From the NCBI GenBank assembly GCA_026545225.1, contig CM048848.1:23662806-23726805 (forward strand): a DNA stretch of 64,000 bases. Direction: 5' to 3'. The translations under genes were made by a program, and so were the position numbers. The notes beneath the pieces are model-generated. The model saw only the letters and a program-made list of their open reading frames with translations, was not told the DNA's origin and searched no databases. The DNA comes from Cornus controversa (taxonomy: Eukaryota > Streptophyta > Magnoliopsida > Cornales > Cornaceae). Of the stretch, positions 21,971 to 31,833 are shown piece after piece; the first letter of the stretch is position 1; each line of letters opens with the position of its first letter.

Positions 21971-24476
21971 ACTTTCAATTCAAGTTGATGATCGTCGCCT
22001 ACGGACGTTAAATTGTAGGATTTGTATGTATTTCTATCCTTTAATTTCTTTAGTTTTCTTTTATTTTTCTTTTTATTTTATTTTATTTTTATTTTTTTTA
22101 ATTTTTAGTTTATGTTTTTCTTTATTTTTTTTCCATTATTAGGTGTATTTTAATGTGTTTTCTTTGAGTTTTTGATGTATAAGTTGCTTCCGGGGGATGT
22201 CAAGAGGTGTACCTAGGTATTTGGACTCAAAATGAAAAAAAAAAAGAGGTCTCGGTCGACCTTGGGCGATAGACCCTCCAAAAATTGCATTCCCGGTCGA
22301 CCTTGGGAGATAGACGCCAAAGGAGCTCCAGCAGGGGGGATCGATCGCCCCTTTGAAGGGGGATCGATCGCCCGCATTAATTTTTGAAGGAAGCTCCCAG
22401 CCAGCTGGGCGATCGATCGCCCAGCCCTAGGGGGATCGATCGCCCCAGCCCCCACATGCCCAACTGCTTGGATTTTTGCTAGTTTTGCTCCCTCATGATG
22501 CCTTATATGCTCCCACTTGAAAATACATCACTTTGGTGACTCTTTGTGCCTCTCCAGCATCAAAATACACTCTCAAAATATTTCATAACACTACTTGATC
22601 ATCATCATTCATCACCATCATCATCCATTCCAATCTATTTTTCTCCATCCTCATTCAATGATCAATTTTCTCAAGTTTCTTCTTCACAAGGAAGTAGACT
22701 TTGTTTGAAAAATTGGTTGAATTTCTTTGAGAGGTTTTGTGCTACAAGTTTGGGGGAGGACACTGCACATTAAATGTGGACTAGTTGGTTGATTTTGATG
22801 CAACATTCCGGCCATGACCCAGATTCTCCGGCACCACCTTCTCCTTGATTTTTTCGGAGGTAACTATTTTTTTGTATTTTTATTTTTTTCTTTTCTTCTT
22901 TATTTTATTTTTCATATTGTTTTTTTCTTTCTTTCTTTCTTCAGTTTAAAAAAAATAAAAAAATAAAAAAAAACAAATTTATTTCATATTTACTTTCACC
23001 CATACTATTCACTTGATCTTTGGGGTATAGTGGTTTGTTTTCACAGGTTGTAACATCCAAGTTTGGGGGTGTGCTTGCCTTGCCTTCATACTATTGGTTT
23101 ACTATATTTTCTCGCCATTACTCCATGATCATGGTAACATCGTTCTTACTCTTCTCTATGCTTTAATTGGGTGTACATTGAGGACAATGTACAGTTTAAG
23201 TTTGGGGGTGAGGCGATGCCTATTTTTGAGCTTTATTGCATATGGGGGAAAATTATTGAAATTCTTCTTGTATTAGGATTTTATTTTATTTTATTTTATT
23301 TTCTTAGTTTGTTTTTTATTTTCTTTTGTTCTATTTTTAGGTAGAATGTTTTTACATTATTCAAGGGATTAATACCTTATGTAGGTGCTTAACTTGCAAT
23401 TTTTGAGTAGGTTTTAAATTTTTGGAAACTATGGTTTGAATTAAGTGGTTTTAATCATGGTTTGCAATAACATGTTTGGAGTGATTGATTTTAGTTCTCT
23501 TACATGCACAGACACACTAGCATAATTTTATGGGGTATAAACTGTGGTTTTGAGTTATTGAGTTACATATGCTTGATATTAATTAGTATCTCTTGAGAAT
23601 GAGTACCGATGATGTGTTTTACTTGACTTCAATGAAAAAAAAAAGAGAAAACAAGAAAAAAAGAAAAATATATGTTGATAAGCAAATCAATTTGATCCTT
23701 TTCATGAGTAACCGGGCCTCTATGCCTCAGGAAGCACGGAGTGTTCGCGTCAAAAGTGAAAGGGTGAGAAAAGATAAGCATTGGTTGTCTTGATTTGTAG
23801 CCTGATTGATTCGAGTAATTAGGTCTTCAGGGTATCTTAAAGCCTAGTACCCTAAAGCCATCTGGTTTGGGAGTCACTGACTGAAAGCTTGCTACATGGA
23901 TCTTTCAGAAAGCTTAATAGATCAAGACATTGCACAACCAATAAAGCAATGAAAAAAAAAGAATTGAAAAAAAAAAAAATTTGAAAAGTCATGTATGCAT
24001 GTTGGGAAGTATGATTTCAATAAGGGGAGCTAGTGAGTTGAAAGGGTATGTGCTTTAATATATTCAGAACTTGGTTATGCTACATGAGAGGACTGCTAGT
24101 TCACTTTACACGAGGGAGCTAGAGTTGATTATTTTGAGATATGTTGATGTGAATTATGCATGGGGACCATTGAGTTGAATTATAGAATTTGAAAGTTCGA
24201 AATTATTCTTGAATGCAAGTTTGTAACTATATATTGTAATCTTCTTCTTGAATTAATGTTGAAACAGAATTTTGAATGTTTGTGGGTAACATTTCTGAAA
24301 ACCCTCACGAGACTATACTCGTCCACTAGGGGGAACCTAGGGGTTTAAAGGCTTGTTGCATATGCTAAATGCAATCGTTTCTCCCACGAAAGTGGAGTTG
24401 GATAGTTTAGTTAGTATTTGTTAGTTTCCTTTGTTTTAGTTTTTTTTATTCTATTGCTAAGGGACTAGCAATATGT
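21971..24476 (+). other. Non-coding 3' region of the gag-only element
   Basis: AT-rich, with long T/A tracts at 22040-22140, 22865-22980 and 23275-23340. It holds a GC-rich palindrome array (22240-22460) and three internal copies of the PPT-like motif AGTTTGGGGG (near 22747, 23051 and 23199). The stretch 23330-23945 is homologous to 29550-30058 and, less clearly, 32960-33200, so it is a conserved Athila 3' UTR. Small ORFs in it have no resemblance to known proteins. Confidence 0.7.
22240..22460 (+). repeat. GC-rich array of GGCGATCGATCGCC-type palindromes
   Basis: Four units built on GATCGATCGCCC (near 22338, 22368, 22408 and 22434) follow two units built on GGTCGACCTTGGG (near 22254 and 22288). 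Each core is self-complementary. The composition is far more GC-rich than anything else in the element. No coding role is apparent. Confidence 0.75.
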
Positions 24477-24489
24477 AAGTTTGGGGGTG
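24477..24489 (+). other. Polypurine tract of the gag-only element
   Basis: AAGTTTGGGGGTG directly precedes the 3' LTR start TGATCGG. The same motif occurs three more times upstream within the element. Confidence 0.9.
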
Positions 24490-25925
24490 TGATCGGCGTT
24501 GAATGTTACGCATTTTAGCCTCTTAACTTATGTATTTTATTCTCTTAGTGATAGAGTATTTTGTTATTTTACTTCGTTTTAGTGTTTTCTGTATTTTCAG
24601 GGCCTTAATGATTATTTCAGTTAAAACCAGGATTTTGGGCTTTTAAAGATGACATGCAAGATGGTTGGATGAAGCCTACATCAAAGGGATCCATTGAACT
24701 CCATATTTTAACTCAACTCAGCCCAAGAAAGAGGTCTAAGAGAATTACAGCTGCTTAAGAAGGTTTCGGGCCTGAAGCCCAAATCTGCGTTTAATAAAGT
24801 CTTAATCCCGTTTTGGAAAACGGACCAGAAGTGTTATTTTCGAGCTTAAAATCGACATAATTCTCGCGTAGGGTTGAACGAAATTTGATTCTGCACACTT
24901 TTGTATTTCACGGAAATTCCGTGAATCGGACTTCTAGTGGGTCAAAAGTTGGGCCGAAGTCAGCAGGAAAAACCCACCTGATTAGTGCTGCGGGAAAACC
25001 TAATTAATTCCTAATTGGATTAGGACTTTGATGTATTCTCTTGGCTATTTAAAGTGACAAATTAGGGCTGTATTGGGGAAGGCTTGGCAGCAGCTTTGAA
25101 GAGCTTTTGGAATAGAGAATCATTGGAGAACAAGGCGTATCATGAGCGGCTAGTTCAACCACCAGGGTTTTGATGGAGCCCTAACTAAACATCACTGGTT
25201 TGATTGTTCTAATTATTGGGGATTTTTGTATTCATTCATAGATTGTGTAATTTAGAGGATTCTTATTATAGAATTGAGCAATAAAGGTCTTACAAATTCA
25301 GTTTCAATGATTTCTTATCTTGTCTTAGATACTTGATTATTGTTATTGAACTCGTCCCTCTTGTTTTCTGTGATCATGAGAGTGATTATTACACAATGGT
25401 TTTCACTGAATATATCATTAAAGCTTTGATGGATTAGGCCTAGAGAAGATGAACCATACTGCACCCTAGATTAGAGTAGTTAGGCAGATGGCCCATACCA
25501 ATCGAAGATAGTCCATGACTTAGCCTTAATCATATGTTATTTTCTTGATGGATGGAGGTGAGCTTGTAGCCACCGACACCACTTATTCATGATATGATGC
25601 CCCATAGTTAGTTCAATTGACCATTGATTGTGAAGTTAGTGGTGAAATCAATTACCCTAGACTTATCTTATATTCTCTACACTCCTTAGTCTTTCTTGCG
25701 GTTGTTCAATTGCTTCATTAGATAATTTAGATATAAAAATCAGCAACTTATTTCTTTTAAATTTAATTAGAATTAGTCCTAACAATTCAAGTCAGTCAGA
25801 CCATAGTCCTTGAGGTTCGACACCCCTTCCTTTCAATAGCCCTATTCTGCAAGGAATTCGTTCTATTGCGAAGTGTGGTAATTTTTAATCGATATACTTT
25901 TTGAGTCACACTCACACACGAATCA
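24490..25925 (+). repeat. 3' LTR of the gag-only element
   Basis: 1436 bp, the same length as the 5' LTR. Differences seen by eye include C/T at 18409/24520 and scattered transitions and transversions, about a dozen in all. It ends AATCA next to the TSD GGCAT. Confidence 0.95.
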
Positions 25926-25930
25926 GGCAT

Positions 25931-26755
25931 ATCATGTCCAAGAGAGGAATAGAGGTTGATAAAGCCAAGGTTGAACTTATTTCTAAGCTTTCTCCACCAT
26001 CAACGGTGAGAGAGATTCGTTCATTCCTTGGGTATGCGGGCTTTTACCGTCGCTTCATCAAGGATTTTAGCAAGATCTCTCGACCTCTGTGTCGCCTTCT
26101 TGAAAAAGAGTCTTGTTTTACCTTTAATGTAGCGTGCCTTGAAGCTTTTGACAAGCTACGCACCTTGCTTACAATAGCTCCAATATTCATTCCTCCAAAT
26201 TGGGCTCTCCCGTTTGAGGTCATGTGTGACGCATCCGATTATGCTATGGGTGCAGTCTTAGGGCAACGTGTAGACAAGTTACCACATGCAATCTACTATG
26301 CAAGTAAAACCCTTTCCGAAACTCAAATAAACTATACCACGACGGAAAATGAGTTGCTTGCTATAGTGTATGCCTTGGACAAATTTTGAGCTTATCTATT
26401 AGGTTCCAAGGTCATTGTCTATTCTGACCATTCTGCCCTCCGGCATCTTTTGGCCAAGAAGGACACCAAACCCCGACTAATCTTGTGGATACTCTTGTTG
26501 TAAGAGTTTAATTTTGAGATCAGAGACAAAAAGGGAACGAAAAATGTGGTGGCTGATCACCTCTCTAGAATTGTGTTGAGTCTCTTAATGATTCCCTCCC
26601 AGTTTGTGAATCCTTCTCCAAATGAACAACTTTTTGTAGTCTCTCAGGAGAGTATCCCTTGGTATGAGGACATTGTCAATTTTTTGGCAACCAAAAAATT
26701 CCCGTCCACTTGGACCAAGCAAGAGAAGGATCGTTTCTTGTCCCAATCTTGATCA
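25931..26755 (+). pseudogene. Athila-like pol: RT end and RNase H
   Basis: It continues the pol frame across the gag-only insertion. RT connection: VREIRSFLGYAGFYRRFIKD. RNase H: VMCDASDYAMGAVLGQ, TTTENELLAIVYALDKF-stop-AYLLG, [10 protein letters not shown] and KNVVADHLSRI. Stops occur at about 26389 and 26503. The linker IPWYEDIVNFLATKKFP leads to integrase. Joining this piece to 16741-18378 restores a normal RT-RNase H order, confirming that the host sequence was a single Athila-like pol. Confidence 0.9.
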
Positions 26756-27984
26756 TATTATTGGGACGATCCTCAACTCTTTAAATATTATCTTGACCAA
26801 ATAATTCAGAAATGTGTCCCCGACATTGAATTCCAAAGTATTTTAAAATTTTGTCATACACTTGCGTGTGGGGGACACTTTAGTGCAAAGAAAATCGCAG
26901 CAAATATTCTTCAATGTGGGTTTTTTGGCCAACACTTCATCGGCATGCATATTCATTATGCCGCTCTTATGAGTGATGTCAGTACCTCGGTGCAATGTCC
27001 CGCAAAGATATGATGCCTCTCAACCCCATTCTCATTGTTGAGATATTTGATGTTTGGGGCATGGATTTTGTAGGACCCTTTCCACCATTCGTTGGTCATG
27101 AGTACATACTTGTGGCAGTGGACTACGTATCTAAATGGATAGAGGTTGTGGCTACCAAGTCCAATGACCACGCAGTCGTGGTCAAGTTTATTCAATCTAA
27201 TATCTTTAGTTGCTTTTGTACTCCACGCGCCCTCATGAGCGACGGGGGCAAACATTTCTGTAATCGGTTCCTTCGAACCCTTCTCACCAAATACTCCATC
27301 ACACATAAAGTAGCCACCCCCTACCATCCTCAAACCAGTGGACAAGTGGAAGTATCCAATCGGGAAATAAAGAACATACTTGAAAAAATAGTTCGGCCTT
27401 ACTAGAAAGATTGGTCATTGCACTTAAATGATGCAATATAGGCCTATCGAACTGAATATAAAACTCCCATTGGAATGTCGCCTTACTGATTGGTATATGG
27501 TAAAGCATGCCATCTTCCGGTTGAATTAGAGCACAAGGTTATGTGGGCCACCAAAACGTTCAATTTTGACATGAAATTAGCCATCTCTAATCAAAAGCTT
27601 CAATTGAATGAATTGGAAGAATTACGATATGACGCGTATGAGAACGCTAAAATCTACAAGGCAAAATCTAAGGCCTTTCATGATCGCAATATTCGAGTCA
27701 AAACGTTTTCCTCGGGACAGAAAGTATGGTTGTACAACTCGAGGCTCCATTTGTTTCCCAAAAAACTCCACTCCCGTTGAGATGGTCCTTTTCTAGTAAA
27801 TTTTGTTGCTCCTCATAGAGCGGTGGAATTAAAAGACCCTAAGGATGACACATTCTTCAAAGTGAATAGAAAATGGTTAAAACCATATTTGGATGACCAA
27901 ACTAAGATGGAGTATGTGGATGTCATCAATTTCACGGATCCCATCTATTTTGACTCACAAACCAATTCTAACGTCATGCCATAG
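26756..27984 (+). pseudogene. Athila-like pol: integrase
   Basis: An integrase with a degraded zinc-binding region (CHTLACGGHFSAKKIAANIL) and a recognisable catalytic core: first Asp in [11 protein letters not shown], second in [12 protein letters not shown], and the Glu in [15 protein letters not shown]. The typical Athila C-terminal region follows (MSPY[20 protein letters not shown], [36 protein letters not shown]). Stops at 27403, 27439, 27487 and 27778 and a frame change near 27000 mark it as dead. No chromodomain is present, consistent with Athila rather than a chromovirus. Confidence 0.9.
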
Positions 27985-28344
27985 ACGTGTAATGTGGCGC
28001 GACGGTGGAAGGTATCATGCATCCATGAAGTCCCTCTAATCCAAAGCAATTTTGTATCTAAGTGCTGTAAGTTTGAGTCAAGTAGGTATCAAATCAAGTT
28101 GCATCAAAAAATTCTGCAATCACAATCTTGATTGTGCAAAATGAGGATTTCACACAATCGAGATTTCGATTATGCGAACCCTTGATTTCACACAATCAAA
28201 ATTTTGAAGAAAAATGCAAAGTTAATGCAAGGTGCAAAGTCCTGAGATGTGGTTTCCTCTGATACTACTTCAATAGCACTTCGAGCAATCAAAATTTTGA
28301 TTACGCGAAATGACCATTTCACACAATCGAGACTGGCACATGAA
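27985..28344 (+). repeat. Post-integrase spacer with AATCGAGATTTCGATT-type palindromes
   Basis: Non-coding. It repeats the phrase (A)CACAATCxAxAT with variants AATCGAGATTTCGATT (28167), AATCAAAATTTTGA (28195), AATCAAAATTTTGATTACGCG (28289) and AATCGAGACT (28326). Stems change on both arms together. No Athila env-like ORF is recognisable directly after integrase. Confidence 0.5.
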
Positions 28345-28411
28345 CTGCACATACGTAAACTTATATATTTTGAACATGGCCACATCAAAATTTTGGCATC
28401 GTTGCTGAGGA
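28345..28411 (+). other. 5' LTR tail and decayed tRNA-Asp PBS of a second Athila-like relic
   Basis: GGCCACATCA ends at 28387 and matches the end of the LTR at 34290-34299. It is followed after six bases by TGGCATCGTTGCTGAGGA (28394-28411). That is the tRNA-Asp PBS with four mismatches out of 18, all C-to-T or G-to-A. The rest of this 5' LTR is missing. Confidence 0.65.
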
Positions 28412-28721
28412 TTAGTGTCATTACAACCTTTGAGGGTGATGTTGGGTACGTGTTACACACACGAGTCTATGGGGTGGGGTGCGAATAAGTGCACCATTCA
28501 GTTGGGGTGCATTGTGATTTGTATATCTATGTGGGTTATGGTAGATTTAGATTTTTCCTTGACCATGAATGGAGTACGAGGTTTGAATGGCTTTCATGAT
28601 TCCTAGTGAACTTTATTGAGTTGCCTAGAGCATGTTTTGGAGTACATGTCTTGATGCCATGACCTGGAGCATTCTTTTTTATTTACATTATTTTTGGAAT
28701 AATTGTAGACAGTCCCAAGAT

Positions 28722-29513
28722 ATGGCTCACGTGAAGAATCCCAGTATCCAGGTACGAGATGTGCCGGGACGAGCTTGGCGTACTCGAGAATTCCACCCCG
28801 AGCATAGATTTGACTTAGCAGAGTTTGAGACACGTCCTGACACGGCATGGGCCGTGGCAGAGCTGCAACGATGCCGGCTTGACAAACTACTCCAGCCACC
28901 ATCCGATATCGCATACAGTAAGCTGGTGCAGGTTTTCTATGAGCACATGACCTACTCGTGCACTATGCCTGGTACTTTGGAGACCGTGGTGGCTGGGATT
29001 ACGATTACCATCATGGTGAGTCAAATTGCCCAGCTTATAGGCTACCTACACCTGCAACCTCCAGATATGGTTGACCAGGATGGTCACCCACTCTTCAGGG
29101 AGTCCCTACCACCTGACACTACCGTGATTTCCATGGTTATGGATATGTGCAATGGGGATTTTACCACCCCTAGTCAAAAGTGTATGAGCAAATCCATGTG
29201 CCCGAGGGAGTTATGGTTTTTGGATACCGTCTCATCAAGAACGCATGTCCTTTATGACATGTGGCAGAGCGCCGGGGTAACCTTCTTCGCTACTTATACA
29301 TAGCTCATACAGGCATATGGTTTTCTGTCCCATCACTGATATGGGGACAGATGTATAAAGTGTGGGATGCTCTCGTCCAGAAGGGGATCAAGAGAGCCGC
29401 TACTTGGCAGCTTCCATTTCCTTACTTTGTCACTACTTTTATCAACAAAGCCAATATTGCGTTCACTGATACCGACATCTAGATGGAACCACCTCCCTAA
29501 TTCCAGCACACTC
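28722..29513 (+). pseudogene. Plant transposon-domain (envelope-like) protein, N-terminal part
   Basis: It starts MAHVKNPSIQ. The first part runs to about 29260 (RFDLAEFETRPD, LQPPSDIAYSKLVQVFYEHM, TVISMVMDMCNGDF, CPRELWFLDTVSSRTHVLYD). A frameshift near 29262 is needed to continue (RRGNLLRYLYIAHTGIWFS, TWQLPFPYFVTTFINKANI). A stop follows DTDI, and the frame is then cut by a compound insertion. It belongs to the same broad plant family as the ORF at 2072, though the sequences are distant. Being the first ORF after a PBS, it may be the only ORF of a non-autonomous element. Its function is unknown. Confidence 0.6.
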
Positions 29514-31369
29514 TCTTGATCACTTTTGTTTGTTTATTTATTTATTTATTTTAGGTTGTTTTGTTTTTAGTTTAGATGTTTTAACACCAATCAAGAGTTT
29601 AATACTTTATGTAGGTTCTTGACTTGCAATTGTAGAGTATGTGTATAATTTCTAGAAACTATGGTTTGAATGCAGTGGGTTAAGTCGTTATTTGCATTGA
29701 CATGACTTGGAGTGGTTGACTCTAGTTCTTTTCACAATTCACACGCACACTAGTAGAGTTAGTGGGGTTTGTACTTGGCTTTGAGTATCAATTATGTGTG
29801 CTGAATATAAGTCGGTATCCCTTGAGAATAAACATTTTAAACATGCTATACTTAAAAAATATATATATAATAAAATAAAAAAATAAAAAATAAAAATAAA
29901 AATAATAATCCTATGGTTTGTGGCCGTTTTGGTTTGAGTTATTAGGTCCCTCGAGGTATCTTGAAACCTGGTGCCCTAAAGCCATTTGGTTTGGGAGTCA
30001 CAGGCTGAAAGCTCGCTACATGGACCAATTCAAAAGCCTAATAAACCTAGGCATTGCGTTATTGGCAACGACGACATTATTCCATATTATTTTATCTCGT
30101 TTTGCACTTCGAACAAAATGGAATTTATAAAAACCTACAAATACTCTACTAAAATTAGTAAAGTGGTGAGTAAGGGTCGAACCCACAGAGACTGCGTTGG
30201 TTTCATTGTTAAGCTATCAAGATCTTGTCTAATTTAATTGAAAGAGAATTTATTTTGGTTTTAATTCTAAGGTGCTGAAATTAAATGAAATGAAATACAA
30301 CATAAATAAATGGTAGACACTGGAGAGAGGGTCCTGGGAATTGACTTCACCACTAACCTTCTGACAATGACAGTTGTATTAATTTGGGATGTTTAATCTA
30401 TGCATTCAGAAAAGAATGGCTACAAGCCAAATTCAGTTATATCAAGAGGATTCATTCAACATACAATTAAGCATAACTCGTCTTCGCTTAGCATGGCCTA
30501 TACATCAGACTAACTAATGATATGATAACCCATCTTCGCTTAGTACGAATTATAAAACCCTAAATTGAATGATCTATGAAAACTATTGTATAACCTGTCT
30601 TAACAAAATCACAGAAATTGAAAAGAACTAAACCCTAATCACTGCAACTTGCATTCATTCTACAAGAACAAAAGTAAATATGCAATGAAACAATACATTC
30701 AAATTGAAAGCAATAGCACAACTATTGTTTATGTCTCGATTATACAATCAATGCACACAGTAAATTATTCCCAAATTAAAATACAAATTAAAACATTGAA
30801 AGACAGGTTAGGGTTACATCACTTCCCCGGAATGGTGTTTAGCCGCTCATGATCGGAGGTCCAGGCTTGAACAATGATGAAGTCGTCGTCGTCTTGCCCA
30901 TATCGTCACGAATCGCCTCTGTATATCTCTCTCTGCTTCCCACCTCCAGAATACCCTAGTTTTCTTCGTTTCGTCGTTTTTACTTTGTGAAAACAAACCA
31001 ACGGGATACCTGGCCTTCCCAAAGTGGCAAGTGCGCATAAGAAAATGGTACTTGCTCCTCACAAAGTGGCATTTGCGCCCAAAAAGTGGCAGACGGAGTT
31101 TGGGTCATTTTGACAATCGTGTACGGAGATATGGTCTGAATACCAAAACGGGTCCAAGACTTTTTAGGCCTGAATTGACCCAATCTTCAATGTGAATAGG
31201 CCTAACACCATCTGTAACCCAATTGCACCATTATTAATTAGAATTACCCTTAACCACCTGAAATCCTAAAAAGATTAAAATTTTTAATAAAAACATGAAA
31301 TAAATATTACTAAGACACTAATTCATATAATTTTAAGGGCATTGAATATGCAATATTCATTACTTATCA
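29514..31369. mobile_element. Compound insertion (Athila 3' UTR piece plus inverted LTR) bounded by a 27-bp direct repeat
   Basis: The 27-bp sequence starting AACCACCTCC occurs at 29487-29513 and 31370-31396 with one mismatch. Between the copies lie 29514-30058, homologous to the 3' UTR of the gag-only element (23280-23945) in plus orientation, and 30059-31369, a family-E LTR in minus orientation. Removing one repeat copy and the insert restores the ORF. A 5-bp TSD is not found, so simple retrotransposon insertion does not explain it. Confidence 0.65.
30059..31369 (-). repeat. Family-E Athila-type LTR, inverted copy
   Basis: It is homologous to 227-1642 in reverse complement. The TGATAAG start is at 31369 on the minus strand, and the ATGAGCGGCTAAACACC block is near 30850. 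The left edge differs: the last ~50 bases (30062-30117) lie in the same orientation as in the plus-strand copy, although the rest is inverted. On the minus strand this edge reads TGTCGTCGTTGCC, which resembles a PBS core. Confidence 0.8.
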
Positions 31370-31833
31370 AACCACCTCCCCAATTCCAGCACACTCACTG
31401 GGTACGGGTCCGTAGGCATCTAAAGCGCCAGCAGCACCAGGGGTATGAGCACGAGGATATGAATATGGATGACCCCATGGCACTGGCAGAGGAGGACGAG
31501 CCTGCAGAGAGTGACCCATTAGATGAGGAGGTAGAGGATGACTCGACCGGTCTGACCCATGAGCAGTTTGATATATTGGCCATTGGGTACTCCTGTCTAG
31601 CGGCAGATGTAGAGAGATTACAGCAGGGCTTTGATGGGTACGTCGAGGTGACTCAGAGTCAGCTGGCAGCCATGAGCGAGGATATTACATCTCTGACCCA
31701 GGGTCAAAGGACTTTGATCGATGAGTTCGGGACTTTCCGGCAGGACCTCCTAATTATGCTATCTGGCCCAGCTACCGCTTCGACATCTGTACCACCCACC
31801 AAGCCACCTCCACCACCACCCACCCTGGACTAG
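31370..31833 (+). pseudogene. Plant transposon-domain protein, C-terminal part
   Basis: It resumes at the 27-bp repeat with PPPQFQHTHWVRVRRHLKR. An acidic stretch follows (MDDPMALAEEDEPAESDPLD), then a coiled-coil-like segment with LAADVERLQQGFDGY and MSEDITSLTQGQRTLIDEFG, and a proline-rich tail ending PPPPPPTLD. The frame matches the end of 28722-29513. Composition and position fit the C terminus of the same ORF. No enzymatic motif is visible. Confidence 0.55.

Larger units (their letters stand above)
18379..25925 (+). mobile_element. Young non-autonomous gag-only Athila-type retrotransposon, TSD GGCAT
   Basis: A 7547-bp element with two 1436-bp LTRs differing at only about a dozen positions by eye, flanked by GGCAT at 18374-18378 and 25926-25930. 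Internally it has an 18-nt tRNA-Asp PBS, one long gag ORF (20102-21970), a GC-rich palindrome array, a long AT-rich 3' region with repeated PPT-like motifs, and a PPT next to the 3' LTR. No protease, RT, RNase H or integrase is present, so it must be mobilised in trans. It sits in the RT of an Athila-like pol. Confidence 0.95.
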
